Below, piece by piece: positions 36,919 through 46,586 of a stretch of DNA of 64,000 nucleotides. Position 1 is the first letter of the stretch. Every line of letters starts with the position of its first letter. The position numbers and the translations under genes were made by a program. The stretch covers positions 186,001-250,000 of the forward strand of contig CAVPDC010000013.1 of NCBI GenBank assembly GCA_963702595.1, in the 5' to 3' direction. The DNA is from JALORV01 sp963702595. Its GTDB lineage: Bacteria; Pseudomonadota; Gammaproteobacteria; Burkholderiales; Burkholderiaceae_F. Under the pieces are notes generated by a model, which was given only the letters and a program-made list of their open reading frames with translations, did no database searches and was not told where the DNA came from.

Positions 36919-37620
36919 ATGGAAGCCAACGTAGATCCATTGGAGCTGCGCAAGTTCAGCGATTTGGCCGCCCGCTGGTGGGATCCCAACGGGCCAATGC
37001 GGCCACTGCATGTCATCAACCCGGTTCGCCTCGCCTGGATCGACCGCCTGGCGGCGCTCGGAGGCAAGCGGGCGCTTGATGTCGGCTGTGGCGCCGGGCT
37101 GCTGGCTGAGGCGATGGCGGCCCGGGGCGCAGACGTCATGGGAATCGACATGGCCGGCAAGGCCCTGAAAGTTGCCCAGCTTCATGCCATCGAAAGTGGT
37201 GCCCGCGTTGCCTATCACGAAGGCAGCGCGGAAGACTGGGCGCAGGAGCGTCCGGCAACCTTTGATGTCGTCACCTGCATGGAGATGCTCGAGCACGTGC
37301 CGGACCCGGCCCAGAGCGTCGCTGCCTGTGCCACCCTGGTCCGACCCGGCGGCTGGGTCTTCTTCTCGACGATCAATCGCAATCCGAAGGCATTCCTTCT
37401 CGCAATCGTTGGCGCCGAGTACGTGCTGAACCTTTTGCCGCGTGGCACGCACGAGTACGCACGGTTCATCCGGCCAAGCGAGTTGTCGGGCTATGCGCGC
37501 GACGCAGGACTCAACTTGCACGAGATCATCGGCATGAGCTACAACCCGTTCACCAAGTCTGTCGCTTTGGGCCGCGACACCGACGTCAATTACCTGATGG
37601 CGTTTCGCAAAGCGGGCTGA
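36919..37620 (+). CDS. ubiG: ubiquinone biosynthesis O-methyltransferase UbiG
   Basis: SAM-dependent enzyme that does both O-methylations in ubiquinone synthesis, 233 residues. The start MEANVDPLELRKFSDLAARWWDPNGPMRPLH is diagnostic for UbiG, as is the SAM-binding LDVGCGAGLL (53-62) and EMLEHVPDP. A membrane-binding loop region (NPKAFLLAIVGAEYVLNLLPRGTHEY) follows. The ATG at 36919 fits homology; the frame is open upstream without conserved content. gph begins two bases after the stop. Confidence 0.97.
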   Translation: MEANVDPLELRKFSDLAARWWDPNGPMRPLHVINPVRLAWIDRLAALGGKRALDVGCGAGLLAEAMAARGADVMGIDMAGKALKVAQLHAIESGARVAYHEGSAEDWAQERPATFDVVTCMEMLEHVPDPAQSVAACATLVRPGGWVFFSTINRNPKAFLLAIVGAEYVLNLLPRGTHEYARFIRPSELSGYARDAGLNLHEIIGMSYNPFTKSVALGRDTDVNYLMAFRKAG

Positions 37621-37622
37621 AG

Positions 37623-38301
37623 ATGACCGCCATCCGCCTCGTGCTGTTCGACCTCGACGGAACACTGGCCGATACAGCGCCCGACCTCGCCGGCGCGGTC
37701 AACAGGATGCTGCTGTCGCGCGGTCGCGAGCCTCTGCCGCTCTCGGAACTGCGACCCCTGGCGTCGCACGGCGCGCGCGGGCTCATCGGGCGGGCCTTCG
37801 GGCTGGCCCCTGCCGACGCCGCCTATGAAGCGTTGCGCCAGGAGTTCTTTGCCGAGTACGAGTCGGCCCTGTGCGAGGTCAGCACGCTGTTCCCGACGAT
37901 GGCCGAGACGCTGGGAAGCCTGGAAGAAGACGGCCTCGCTTGGGGCATCGTCACCAACAAGATCGCACGGTTTACCGAACCGCTCGTGCGCGCACTCGGC
38001 CTGGCGGAGCGCGCCGTCTGTGTGGTCAGCGGTGACACCACCGCGCACGCCAAACCGCACCCGGCGCCGCTCATCCATGCGCTGCGCCAGGCAGGGCGTG
38101 TCGCCCCTGAAGCACTCTACGTCGGCGACGATCTGCGCGATGTGCAGGCCGGCCAGGCGGCGGGCATGCGGACGGTTGCGGCCGCCTACGGATACCTGGG
38201 AAACGAGATCCCGATCGAGCAGCTGGGGAGCCGACGCCGTGATCGCGCGTCCGGCAGAATTGCTGGGCCTGCTCAGGGACCGGTCGGTGCGCGCCTCCTG
38301 A
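37623..38301 (+). CDS. gph: phosphoglycolate phosphatase (Gph), frameshifted near its 3' end
   Basis: HAD-superfamily hydrolase that removes 2-phosphoglycolate; motif I is DLDGTLADT (Asp10, Asp12), motif II is in TNK, and YVGDDLRDVQAGQAAGM carries motif IV. After Gln200 the frame leaves the family; removing one C at about 38223 restores WGADAVIARPAELLGLL and a stop at 38299-38301, giving a normal protein of about 225 residues. As written, the frame instead runs on through 38328 and joins the next gene. I treat the apparent gph-DUF748 fusion as an artefact. Confidence 0.92.
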
Positions 38302-38327
38302 CGCGGTCCATTACAAGTTCGAAGCGA

Positions 38328-41300
38328 ATGAAGTTGGCACTCGGCCCCTGGATTCCCCGGCTGCGCAAGGCCGCCATCGCGCTCGCGGTGCTGATCGTCC
38401 TGTTTGGCGTCGTCGGCTACTTCGCAATTCCGAAAGCCGTGCGCTGGGGTCTGGAAACGGTCGCCGCGCGCGAACTGGGGCGCATTGTGCGGGTCGAGAG
38501 CGTCAGCGCCAATCCCTTCACGCTGCGGGCAACGATGCGAGGCGTCGTCATCGATGGCGTGCCCGGCGAGAACGCTCCCTTGCTCTCCGTGCGCGAGATC
38601 ATCGTCAACGCGTCATCGCTGTCGCTTTTCCACCGCGCACCGGTGCTGGATGCCCTCTCGATCGACGGGCTCGCCGCCAACATCGCGCGGCTCGAAGCTC
38701 AGCGCTTCAACTTCAGTGACATCGTCAAACTCATCGAGGCGCGGCCAAAGACCGACGAAGCCCCGCTGCGCTTTTCGCTCAACAACATCCGCATCACCGA
38801 CAGCAGCATCCACTTTGACGATCGGCCGCTCGGGTCCAAGCATGTCGTCAGCGACATCACGCTCGGCATTCCATTCCTGTCGAACCTTCCCACGCACGTC
38901 GAGATCGACGTGCAGCCCGTGCTGTCGGCGCGGCTCAACGGCACGCCGATCGACCTCAAGGGTGAGACACACCCGTTCGCGGAAACGCTCGAGTCGACGA
39001 TCGATCTGAAGCTCGACGGCCTCGACATTCCGAAGTACCTCGCCTACTCCCCGGTAGGGCTCAATTTCGCAATTCCCCAGGGCGCGCTCAATACGGACCT
39101 GCGGGTCGCGTTCCGCCGCGCCGCACCAGCACGAGGCGATCGCCCCGCTGTCGCTGCGAGGACGATCATTTCGGGCCGCTTCGAGGTGACAGGCTTTGCG
39201 CTTGCCGCGCCGGCGACGCAGCCGAAGCCGCTCGTGGCGTGGAAATCGCTGGCTGTTGTACTGGAGGAAGTCGAACCCTTCGTCCCGCGCGCCGTCATCG
39301 GCGATGTGACGCTGGTGGCGCCAACCGTCGACATCATCCGCGATGCGACGGGTGCGCTGAACTGGATTCAGTTTATCCAGCAGCCAGTGCAGGCGGCGCC
39401 AGCACCGCCAAAGGCAGCGGCGACCGCCGGCGCGGCGACCGCACCGGCACCTCTCGCCGTGACGCTCCGGCACGCGTCGGTTCGTGATGGCACCGTGAAC
39501 CTGGCCGATGACTCCGCCGGCATGTTCCGGCTGCAGGCCGTCAACCTGCAGGCCGATGCCGCGAATCTCAACACGACGACGCCCGAGCGCGGCAAGGTCC
39601 AACTGAAGTTCGATGTCGCCGAGGGCGGCGGCACCACCTCGCTCGACGGCCCCGTCGGCCTCGCGCCGCTTGGCGGACGCCTTGCACTCGCCATGCGGAA
39701 TGCCAGGCTGCGTGCACCCGCGCGCTATCTGGCGAACGTCATCAACGGGACACTCGACGGCAGCAGTGACGTGGATGGCGTGCTGGAGTTTGCCGACGCG
39801 GAGCCGACCTTCAACGTCGCGTTGCGCGACCTTTCGGTCCGCGGCAAGGACATTACGCTGCGTGGTCCGAAGGGCAGTGGCGCCGACCTCGACCTGGCCG
39901 GTCTGACGATCGACGGCGCGACGATCGACCTGACCGGACGCAGGATCACGTTAGAAAGGCTTTCCCTGGACGCCCCGCGCACGACGCTGCGGCGGCTTCC
40001 GGACGGCGAGATCAACTGGCGGCAGGTGCTGCACGTGAAGCCAGCGGCAGCGGTCGGCAGCGCCGTGCCGGGTACGACGGACAGCACAACGCCACCGTGG
40101 AGGGTCCTGCTGAAGGAAGCCAGCGTCGCGCGGGGCGAACTTCGGCTCGAGGATCTGGCCGTGGACCCCAACGTCAAGGTGCGGACCTCGAACATCACAG
40201 GAGCGGTGCGCAATGTCGTCAGTGACGGGAGCGAGCGCGCCGAAATTGCACTCAGGACCACATTCGGAAGCGGTGGCACGCTGGCGGTCCAGGGCGGCGC
40301 TCGCTGGAATCCGATCACGTCGGACTTGCGCATTGACGCACGCAGCCTCGACGTCTCGGCGGTGCGGCCGTACCTGGCGGCAAGGCTGAACGCCGTTCTG
40401 GCGCGTGCCGAGGCCTCGGCGCGCGGCAGCGTGACCGTCAACCAGGAATCCGGCACGGCCCCGCTGCACATCACCTACAAGGGCGGCGCCCGGCTCGCCA
40501 ACCTGCACTTGCTGGATGCCCGTGGCGAAATGACCTTCTCAAGTGGCAGGTGCTGGATCTGGATCAGATCGATCTGAAGCTGGGCGATGAAGTACCGAAG
40601 GTCCTCGTCGGCAAGCTCGCGCTTTCGGACTTCTATGCGCGCGTCATTGTCTCTGAACAAGGTCGCCTGAACCTGGCGGACATCGTAAGGCGCGGCGCGG
40701 ATGCCGCTGGGACTGAAGCGCCTGCCGCATCTTCCGGGAATGCGCCATCCGTGGCAGTCGCACCGAAGTCAGAGCCTGTCGTGCCGGTGGATCGGGAGAT
40801 GGCCGGCAACACGCCGGTTACATCCCCTGCCACCGCTGCGACGGCGAGTGCGAAAGGCACTCCGCCGGCCGTCGATCCGGCGGCGCCGCGTCCGATCCTG
40901 CGCATTGGGCACATGGAATTCACGCGCGGCAACGTGAACTTCACCGACAACTTCATCAAGCCGAACTACACCGCCAACATGACGGGGCTCGCCGGCTCGG
41001 TCACCACGCTGGCATCCGACAGCGCCGAACCGGCCACGCTGGCGCTTGCCGGGAAGATCGACGACGACGCCCCGTTGGACATCACTGGCCGCCTTAATCC
41101 GCTGGCGCCAACACTCTTTCTCGATATCGAGGGTCGAACCAAGGGCGTCGACCTGCCGCGCCTCACGCCCTACGCGGTGAAGTACGCGGGCTACCCGATC
41201 GTCAAGGGCAAGCTGTCGATGGAGGTGAGGTACAAGGTCGAGAGCGGAAAGCTGGCCGCCAATAATCACCTGTTCCTCGATCAGCTGACGTTCGGCGAAA

Positions 41301-42088
41301 AGGTCGAAAGCCCCACCGCCACCAAGCTGCCGGTTCTGCTCGCGGTATCGCTGCTGACGAACTCGAAGGGCGAGATCGACATCAATCTGCCGATTTCAGG
41401 CACGCTGGACGATCCGAAGTTTTCGGTCGGCGGCATCATCATCCAGGTCATCGTCAACCTGCTGACCAAGGTTGTGACCGCTCCATTCACACTGCTGGCG
41501 GCAGCCTTTGGTGGCGGCGAGGAACTGGGTTACATCGAGTTCGCCCCCGGCACCGCGGCACTGAAGGAGGACCAGACCAAGCGGCTCGATACGCTGGCCA
41601 AGGCGCTCAGCGACCGGCCGGGACTCAAGCTCGACATCATCGGTCGCGTCGAGCCTGCCAGCGACACGGACGGCGTCCGGCACGCGAAATACGACGCGAA
41701 GCTGAGGGCTGCCAAGGTCAAAGGCCTGGTCCGCCGCGGCGGCGACGCGGTCGACACGAGCACCGTCACGGTCAGCCCCGAGGAGCGCGCAGCGTTGATC
41801 GCAAGCGTCTACTCGGATGAGGACATCGAGGGCAAACCACGCAACTTCATCGGCATCGCCAAGTCGATTCCGGCACCCGAGATGGAAGCGCTGATCCTCG
41901 CCAACCTTTCCGTCTCGCCGGAGGACCTGCGGGCGCTGGCAAATCAACGCGCGACGACCGTCCGGAACCACCTTGAAACGCAGGGCAAGATTTCGCGCGA
42001 GCGCCTGTTTCTGGTCGAACCCAGGCTCACCGCCGAGGGCATCCAGGACAAGGGGCCGAAGACCCGGGTTGACTTCTCGCTGAAGTGA
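38328..42088 (+). CDS. DUF748/AsmA-like envelope protein with C-terminal OmpA-like region, frameshifted
   Basis: A very large protein, about 1253 residues when repaired. It has an N-terminal membrane anchor (about residues 12-32, KAAIALAVLIVLFGVVGYFAI), then a long beta-rich periplasmic part with repeated units of the type VSVRGKDI, RITDSSIHFDDRP, HASVRDGTVNLAD and GHMEFTRGNVNFTDNFIKP, typical of DUF748 and the AsmA-like superfamily involved in lipid movement between membranes. Near the end LGYIEFAPGTAALKEDQTKRLDTLAKAL resembles an OmpA-C domain. The frame breaks at about 40528: adding one A to a short A-run restores ENDLLKWQVLDLDQIDL and joins the two halves. The function is inferred from family only. 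Confidence 0.85.
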
Positions 42089-42101
42089 CCCATCTAACGC
42101 G

Positions 42102-42107
42102 TAGAAT
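42102..42107 (+). promoter_or_regulatory. probable -10 box of ssrA
   Basis: TAGAAT ends 12 bases before the mature tmRNA 5' end, which fits a precursor trimmed by RNase P. No clear -35 was found at standard spacing. Confidence 0.4.
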
Positions 42108-42118
42108 TGATTTTTCTT

Positions 42119-42481
42119 GGGGGCGACCTGGCTTCGACGCGGGTCGTGAAGGATCTCAGGGCATGCCGAGGACCAGTCACCTCGTAAATCCATCTGGAAC
42201 ACTACAAACGCCAACGAAGACGCGTTTGCTCTAGCCGCTTAATACCGGCCAGACGCTGCACTGGTTCGCTTCCGGGCCAGGTCGGGTAACCGACAGCAGC
42301 GCCATTCACGGAAGCTGGATGCCGGTGGAGTCATGACGGCGGCATCGAGATCAAGTGACTGGCTGCGTGCCGGCCTGCCGATCGGCTAAGCACGCGGCGA
42401 GAAATAAATAGACCGGCTACGCATGTAGAACTGGATCTGGATCATTCGCGGACGCGGGTTCAATTCCCGCCGCCTCCACCA
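42119..42481 (+). ncRNA. ssrA: transfer-messenger RNA (tmRNA)
   Basis: Rescues stalled ribosomes and tags the nascent peptide for proteolysis. The 5' acceptor strand GGGGGCG pairs with CGCCTCC at the 3' end, which carries an encoded CCA; the T arm is CGGGTTCAATTCCCG. The tag frame starts at GCC 42210-42212 and reads ANEDAFALAA before TAA at 42240-42242. The acceptor and T-arm sequence and the 363-base length are typical. The AsmA-like gene ends 30 bases upstream. Confidence 0.96.
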
Positions 42482-42486
42482 ATCAC

Positions 42487-42518
42487 TCGAAGGGCCGCCA
42501 AGCGCGGCCCTTCGATTT
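42487..42518 (+). terminator. intrinsic terminator of ssrA
   Basis: tcgaagggccgc (42487-42498) pairs with gcggcccttcga (42504-42515), followed by TTT, directly after the tmRNA 3' end. Confidence 0.88.
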
Positions 42519-43068
42519 CCGGCCCCGTGTGGACAAGGAGTGCTGCACTGCCGGACTCAACGCCCAACCCGGGTCGAGCCGTCCGCTCAAGCAGCCGCGC
42601 CGCCACACCTGCCACCCTAGGAAGGCCCCCTCGCTCGGCACTTTGCCGCGTTGCTGGCGCCGGGACTGAATGCGCGTTCGGAACCGCCGCGCAAATTTGT
42701 TGGCCGCGCCAGTTCACTTTGCTTGTCGCTCGCCTGGCAAGACGACCGCGGCCGGCAGTGTCACTCCGGGCGCCTCAGCCAAATTGACGTCGCTCAATCC
42801 CGTCAAAAGGACGACACATTTTTTGCCATCAGTGAACTATCGTCACTTAGCGCCAGCCTGGGACGTTCCCACCACGTTTGCCCCAAAGGGCAGTATTGAA
42901 CCTCACCTATTGACGATGCCTTGCCTCAGTTACCTGTGCGACAGTCGCGCAGCCATGGGCCTACGCTGAAGGTCAGACGCAGTCTATCGCAATCGCAGGC
43001 CAAGCAATCTGGCTCGTTGCAGTCAAGCAGAGATGCAGCGCGAGTGACTTATCAGGATCGGATAAATC
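42519..43068. other. 550-base region after tmRNA without a recognisable gene
   Basis: Short reading frames exist on both strands but none has a recognisable domain, a good ribosome-binding site or a convincing start. I see no att-like copy of the ssrA 3' end. Together with the broken gene that follows, this looks like a decayed or poorly resolved accessory stretch beside tmRNA. Confidence 0.5.
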
Positions 43069-44618
43069 ATGAAACAGCGTTCGTCGATTCTTCCAGCGCT
43101 TTTCGCCGCGGCCACCATTTGCAGTGGCTGGGCTGCAGTTCAGGCGGCAGCGCACCGAGTCCTGCCCCGCTCCAACGCCAACGCCCGACCCCGCACCCCC
43201 GGCCACCAGCCCGACCATCCAGGTGGTGCCGGCAGACTTTGACTTCGGCAAGGTCACCACCAGCAACCGCCTGCGCCGTTGGAAGTCACGATCCGCAACA
43301 CTGGCACAGCCGCGTTGCGTGTCTCGGCGATCTCCTTCTCGCGCGCCGGCGGATCCCTAGCGTTCATGTTGAACGGAGTCTCGGATCGAAGCCCTGTGCG
43401 GCTCGGTGTCTCCCACCGTCGCGGCCGGTGATTCATGCACGCGTGCAGGTCACGTTCCAGCCGCCTGCGACGACTGGAACGTTCACGTCGACGTTCCAGG
43501 TCAGTTCGAACGATCCAGGCTTCGCCAATCGTCTCGGATTGCCAATCCGGAGCGTCGGAGATGCTGACGTCCCTGACCTTGCAGGATCAACCAGATCGAA
43601 AACCCCACCTGCCCTAATCCGGCAGTTGCCTATGTGTCCGTCATTGATCAAGGCGGCTTTCCCTTGTTGGGCCTGCAAGCGGCCCAATTTGCAGCGGCGC
43701 AGCAGCCGAGCATGACGCCTCCAGCCAACCGAGGTCGATCATCTCGGTCGATCCTGTTGACTTCGGGACCTATAAGAACGTGGCAATTTCAGCTCTGCTC
43801 GACCATAGCAAGAGCCTGACGGACCAACCCGTCGCCTTTGCCGACATGAAGACGGGATTTTCCAATCTGCTGGGCGGCTTGAAGCCAAATGACATCGCCG
43901 AACTGATGAAGTTTGCAACCGAGTACCAAGTCGTCGTGCCCTTCACGACCGACTCCGCAGCCTGTTGAAGGCCGGCATCGAGCTGCCGTTCAACAAAGGG
44001 ACAGGCACAAGGCTCTTTGATACCGTTTATCAGGCGGTGGAAGACATCTCAACGAAGACCGCCTATCGGCGAGCCATCATCGTTGCGACCGATGGCGTAG
44101 ACGAACTTCCTCCGAGTGCGCCTGCCGATCCACACCATGCAGCAAGTCATTGACAACGCCAAGAGCAAGAACGTCCCGATCTTCACTATCGGCCTGGGCG
44201 CTGTCGATCAACGCAGCGGATCTGGGGCGGATGGCGGCGGAAACCGGAGGACTCTACTACCAGGCGAATACGTCGCAGAATCTGGCGACCATCTACCAGC
44301 AACTCGCCTCTTTGCTCTACGGCAACCAGTACGTCGTTGAAATTCGATCAATTGCCGAGAACCGTTGTTGGCGGTCACAGCAGACCTGCTACTCAGCGTA
44401 AGCGTGCCGCCCTCCAGCGGCAACGCGGTGAGGCCAATGACCTCGTGTGCTCCTTAAAGTGGACCTCCGGCGAGTCGCCTGCGCACCGCCTCCGTCGTCG
44501 GCGCTCGCAGTCAGCTTGTGAGCGCCGTCACCGGCACAGCTTCGTGTTGTATAGCGACGCTTACGACTTGGAGCCCGCCTTAGGGCAGCCCCTCTCCTGC
44601 TGCAGGCGCTCGTTCTGA
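43069..44618 (+). pseudogene. broken surface lipoprotein-like protein with ASH-type and vWA domains
   Basis: Recognisable pieces follow one another in changing frames: a signal-like start MKQRSSILPALFAAATIC (43069), LGCSSGGSAPSPAP and a Pro/Thr-rich linker, an ASH-like stretch (VVPADFDFGKVTT; LEVTIRNTGTAALRVSAISF; VTFQPPATTGTFTSTFQVSS), then a vWA domain with a MIDAS-type LLDHSKSL (about 43795), VPFTTD, YRRAIIVATDGVDE, VPIFTIGLGAV and LYYQANTSQNLATIYQQL. The reading frame changes at least seven times, far more than any other gene here. The intact parent was probably a periplasmic or surface vWA lipoprotein. Either the gene is decaying or the consensus is very poor in this stretch. The 3' limit is approximate. 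Confidence 0.75.
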
Positions 44619-44749
44619 CCTCGCTCTAACGGCTGCCTCGCTTTCTCGGCGTCAAGCAGGGCAAGGCTGCAAATGACGTGTCGGCGGGCAGGGCCTTGCT
44701 ATCGACCACCGCCTAGAATCCCCCCCGCTTTCGTGTTGAGTCAACCACC

Positions 44750-45238
44750 ATGGCGGACACCACCGACATCCCCACTCTGCGGCGCCTGCTGCACGACTGC
44801 CGCCGCATCGCCGTCGTGGGCATCTCCGCGGAATGGCATCGCCCCAGCTACTTCGTCGGCAAGTACCTGCTCGAGCACGGCTACACGATGATCCCGGTGA
44901 ACCCGAAGTACGCCGAGGTCCTTGGGCAGAAGTGCTATCCCGACGTACTCACCGCTGCCAAAGAGTCCGGCCCGATCGACATGGTCGACTGTTTTCGCCG
45001 CTCCGCCGACATCAGCCCGCTGGCCGAGGACGCGATTGCGATTGGTGCGAAGTGCCTGTGGATGCAGCTCGGCGTCAGCAACGAGCCGGCGGCACAGCGC
45101 GCCCGTGCTGCCGGGCTGGATGTCGTGCAGGACCGCTGCGTGAAGATCGAGCATGGCCGGCTCTTCGGCGGGCTCAACTGGGCCGGCGTCAACACTCGCG
45201 TGATTTCGAGCAAGCGGCCGCGGCAGCTGCCGTACTGA
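44750..45238 (+). CDS. CoA-binding domain protein (YccU-like)
   Basis: A 162-residue cytoplasmic protein made of one Rossmann-type CoA-binding domain: RRIAVVGISAEWHRPSYFVGKYLLEHGYTMIPVNPKY near the start and VDCFRRSADISPL in the middle. It resembles the CoA-binding part of succinyl-CoA synthetase alpha but has no catalytic histidine region. The function of the family is not settled. Ends 11 bases before the sulfhydrylase gene, so an operon is likely. Confidence 0.9.
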   Translation: MADTTDIPTLRRLLHDCRRIAVVGISAEWHRPSYFVGKYLLEHGYTMIPVNPKYAEVLGQKCYPDVLTAAKESGPIDMVDCFRRSADISPLAEDAIAIGAKCLWMQLGVSNEPAAQRARAAGLDVVQDRCVKIEHGRLFGGLNWAGVNTRVISSKRPRQLPY

Positions 45239-45249
45239 GGAGACCATCT

Positions 45250-46548
45250 ATGGCGGACCGCGCCTTCGGCATCGAGACGCTGTGCCTGCACGCCGGCCAG
45301 ATCCCCGACCCGGTGACCGGCAGCCGTGCCGTGCCGATCTACCAGACGACGTCCTACGTGTTCGACTCGGCCGACCATGCGGCGAGCCTTTTTAACCTGC
45401 AGACCTTCGGCAACGTCTATTCGCGCATCAGCAATCCGACCGTCGCGGTGCTGGAAGAACGCGTCGCCGCGCTGGAAAACGGCCGTGCGGCGCTGGCGAC
45501 CGCGAGCGGAATGTCGGCGCAGCTGACGGGGATCCTGGCGATCGTGCAGCCGGGCCAGCATATCGTCGCATCGTCGTTGCTCTACGGCGGTACCTACTCG
45601 CAGTTCGACGTCACCCTGAGCAAGATGGGCATCGAGACGACTTTTGTCGACCCCGATCAGCCTGAGAACTTCCGCTCGGCGCTGCGTGAGAACACACGCC
45701 TTGTCTACGCCGAGACGCTCGGCAATCCCAAGATCAACGTGCTCGACATCGAGCCGGTCGCGGCCATCGCGCACGACGCCGGCGTGCCGTTGATGATCGA
45801 CAACACGATGGCCTCGCCCTACCTGTGCCGGCCGTTCGACTGGGGTGCGGACATTGTCGTGCACTCGGCGACCAAGTACCTCGGAGGGCACGGCACCACG
45901 CTGGGCGGACTGCTAGTGGAACGCGGCAAGTTCGACTGGGGCAACGGCAAGTTCCCGGACATGGTGTTGCCCTCGAAGGGCTACCACGGCGTCAAGTTCT
46001 GGGAGACCTTCGGCGACTTCGCCTACACGATGAAGGCGCGCATGGAAGTGCTGCGCGTGCACGGTGCGGCGCTCGCGCCACTGTCGGCCTTCCTGCTGCT
46101 GCAGGGCGTCGAGACATTGCACGTGCGGATGGAGCGTCACTGCCAGAACGCGCGCCGCGTCGCGCAGTTCCTTCAGAGTCATCCGAGCGTCGCCTGGGTC
46201 AACTGGCCCGGCCTGGCGTCGAGCCCCTACTACCCGCTGGCACGCAAGTACCTGCGGGCGGTCGATGGTGAGCCCGGCGCCTCGGGCGTGATGACCTTCG
46301 GCATCAAGGGCGGTGCCGCAGCAGGCGAGAAGTTCATCGATGCGCTGCAATTCCTTTCGCACCTCGCCAACATCGGGGATGCGAAGTCGCTCGTGATCCA
46401 TCCGGCGTCGACGACGCACCGCCAGCTCTCGGAGGAAGACCAGCGCAAGGCCGGCGTATCGCCCGACATGGTGCGGCTTTCGGTCGGGATCGAGTCGATC
46501 GATGACATCCTGTGGGACCTCGAGCAGGCGCTGGAGCGCAGCCGCTGA
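45250..46548 (+). CDS. metY: O-acetylhomoserine aminocarboxypropyltransferase (sulfhydrylase)
   Basis: PLP enzyme of the Cys/Met metabolism family that makes homocysteine from O-acetylhomoserine and sulfide, 432 residues. The PLP lysine is Lys209 in HSATKYLGGHGTTLGG; ETLCLHAGQIPDPVTGSRAVPIYQTTSYVF and YSRISNPT are family marks, and the long insertion around RGKFDWGNGKFPDM distinguishes the sulfhydrylase from cystathionine gamma-synthase. A GAGGAG site precedes the ATG at 45250. It follows the CoA-binding gene. Confidence 0.94.
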   Translation: MADRAFGIETLCLHAGQIPDPVTGSRAVPIYQTTSYVFDSADHAASLFNLQTFGNVYSRISNPTVAVLEERVAALENGRAALATASGMSAQLTGILAIVQPGQHIVASSLLYGGTYSQFDVTLSKMGIETTFVDPDQPENFRSALRENTRLVYAETLGNPKINVLDIEPVAAIAHDAGVPLMIDNTMASPYLCRPFDWGADIVVHSATKYLGGHGTTLGGLLVERGKFDWGNGKFPDMVLPSKGYHGVKFWETFGDFAYTMKARMEVLRVHGAALAPLSAFLLLQGVETLHVRMERHCQNARRVAQFLQSHPSVAWVNWPGLASSPYYPLARKYLRAVDGEPGASGVMTFGIKGGAAAGEKFIDALQFLSHLANIGDAKSLVIHPASTTHRQLSEEDQRKAGVSPDMVRLSVGIESIDDILWDLEQALERSR

Positions 46549-46586
46549 GGCAGCGCGCCCATCGATCGCCCGCTCGAGCTTGCCTT

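Noticed and set aside
37623..40577. Gph fused to a DUF748 domain as one protein
   Set aside because: Explained by one extra C at about 38223; both genes have proper ends when it is removed.
42450..44749. Integrated element at the 3' end of ssrA
   Set aside because: No integrase and no repeat of the ssrA 3' end was found downstream.
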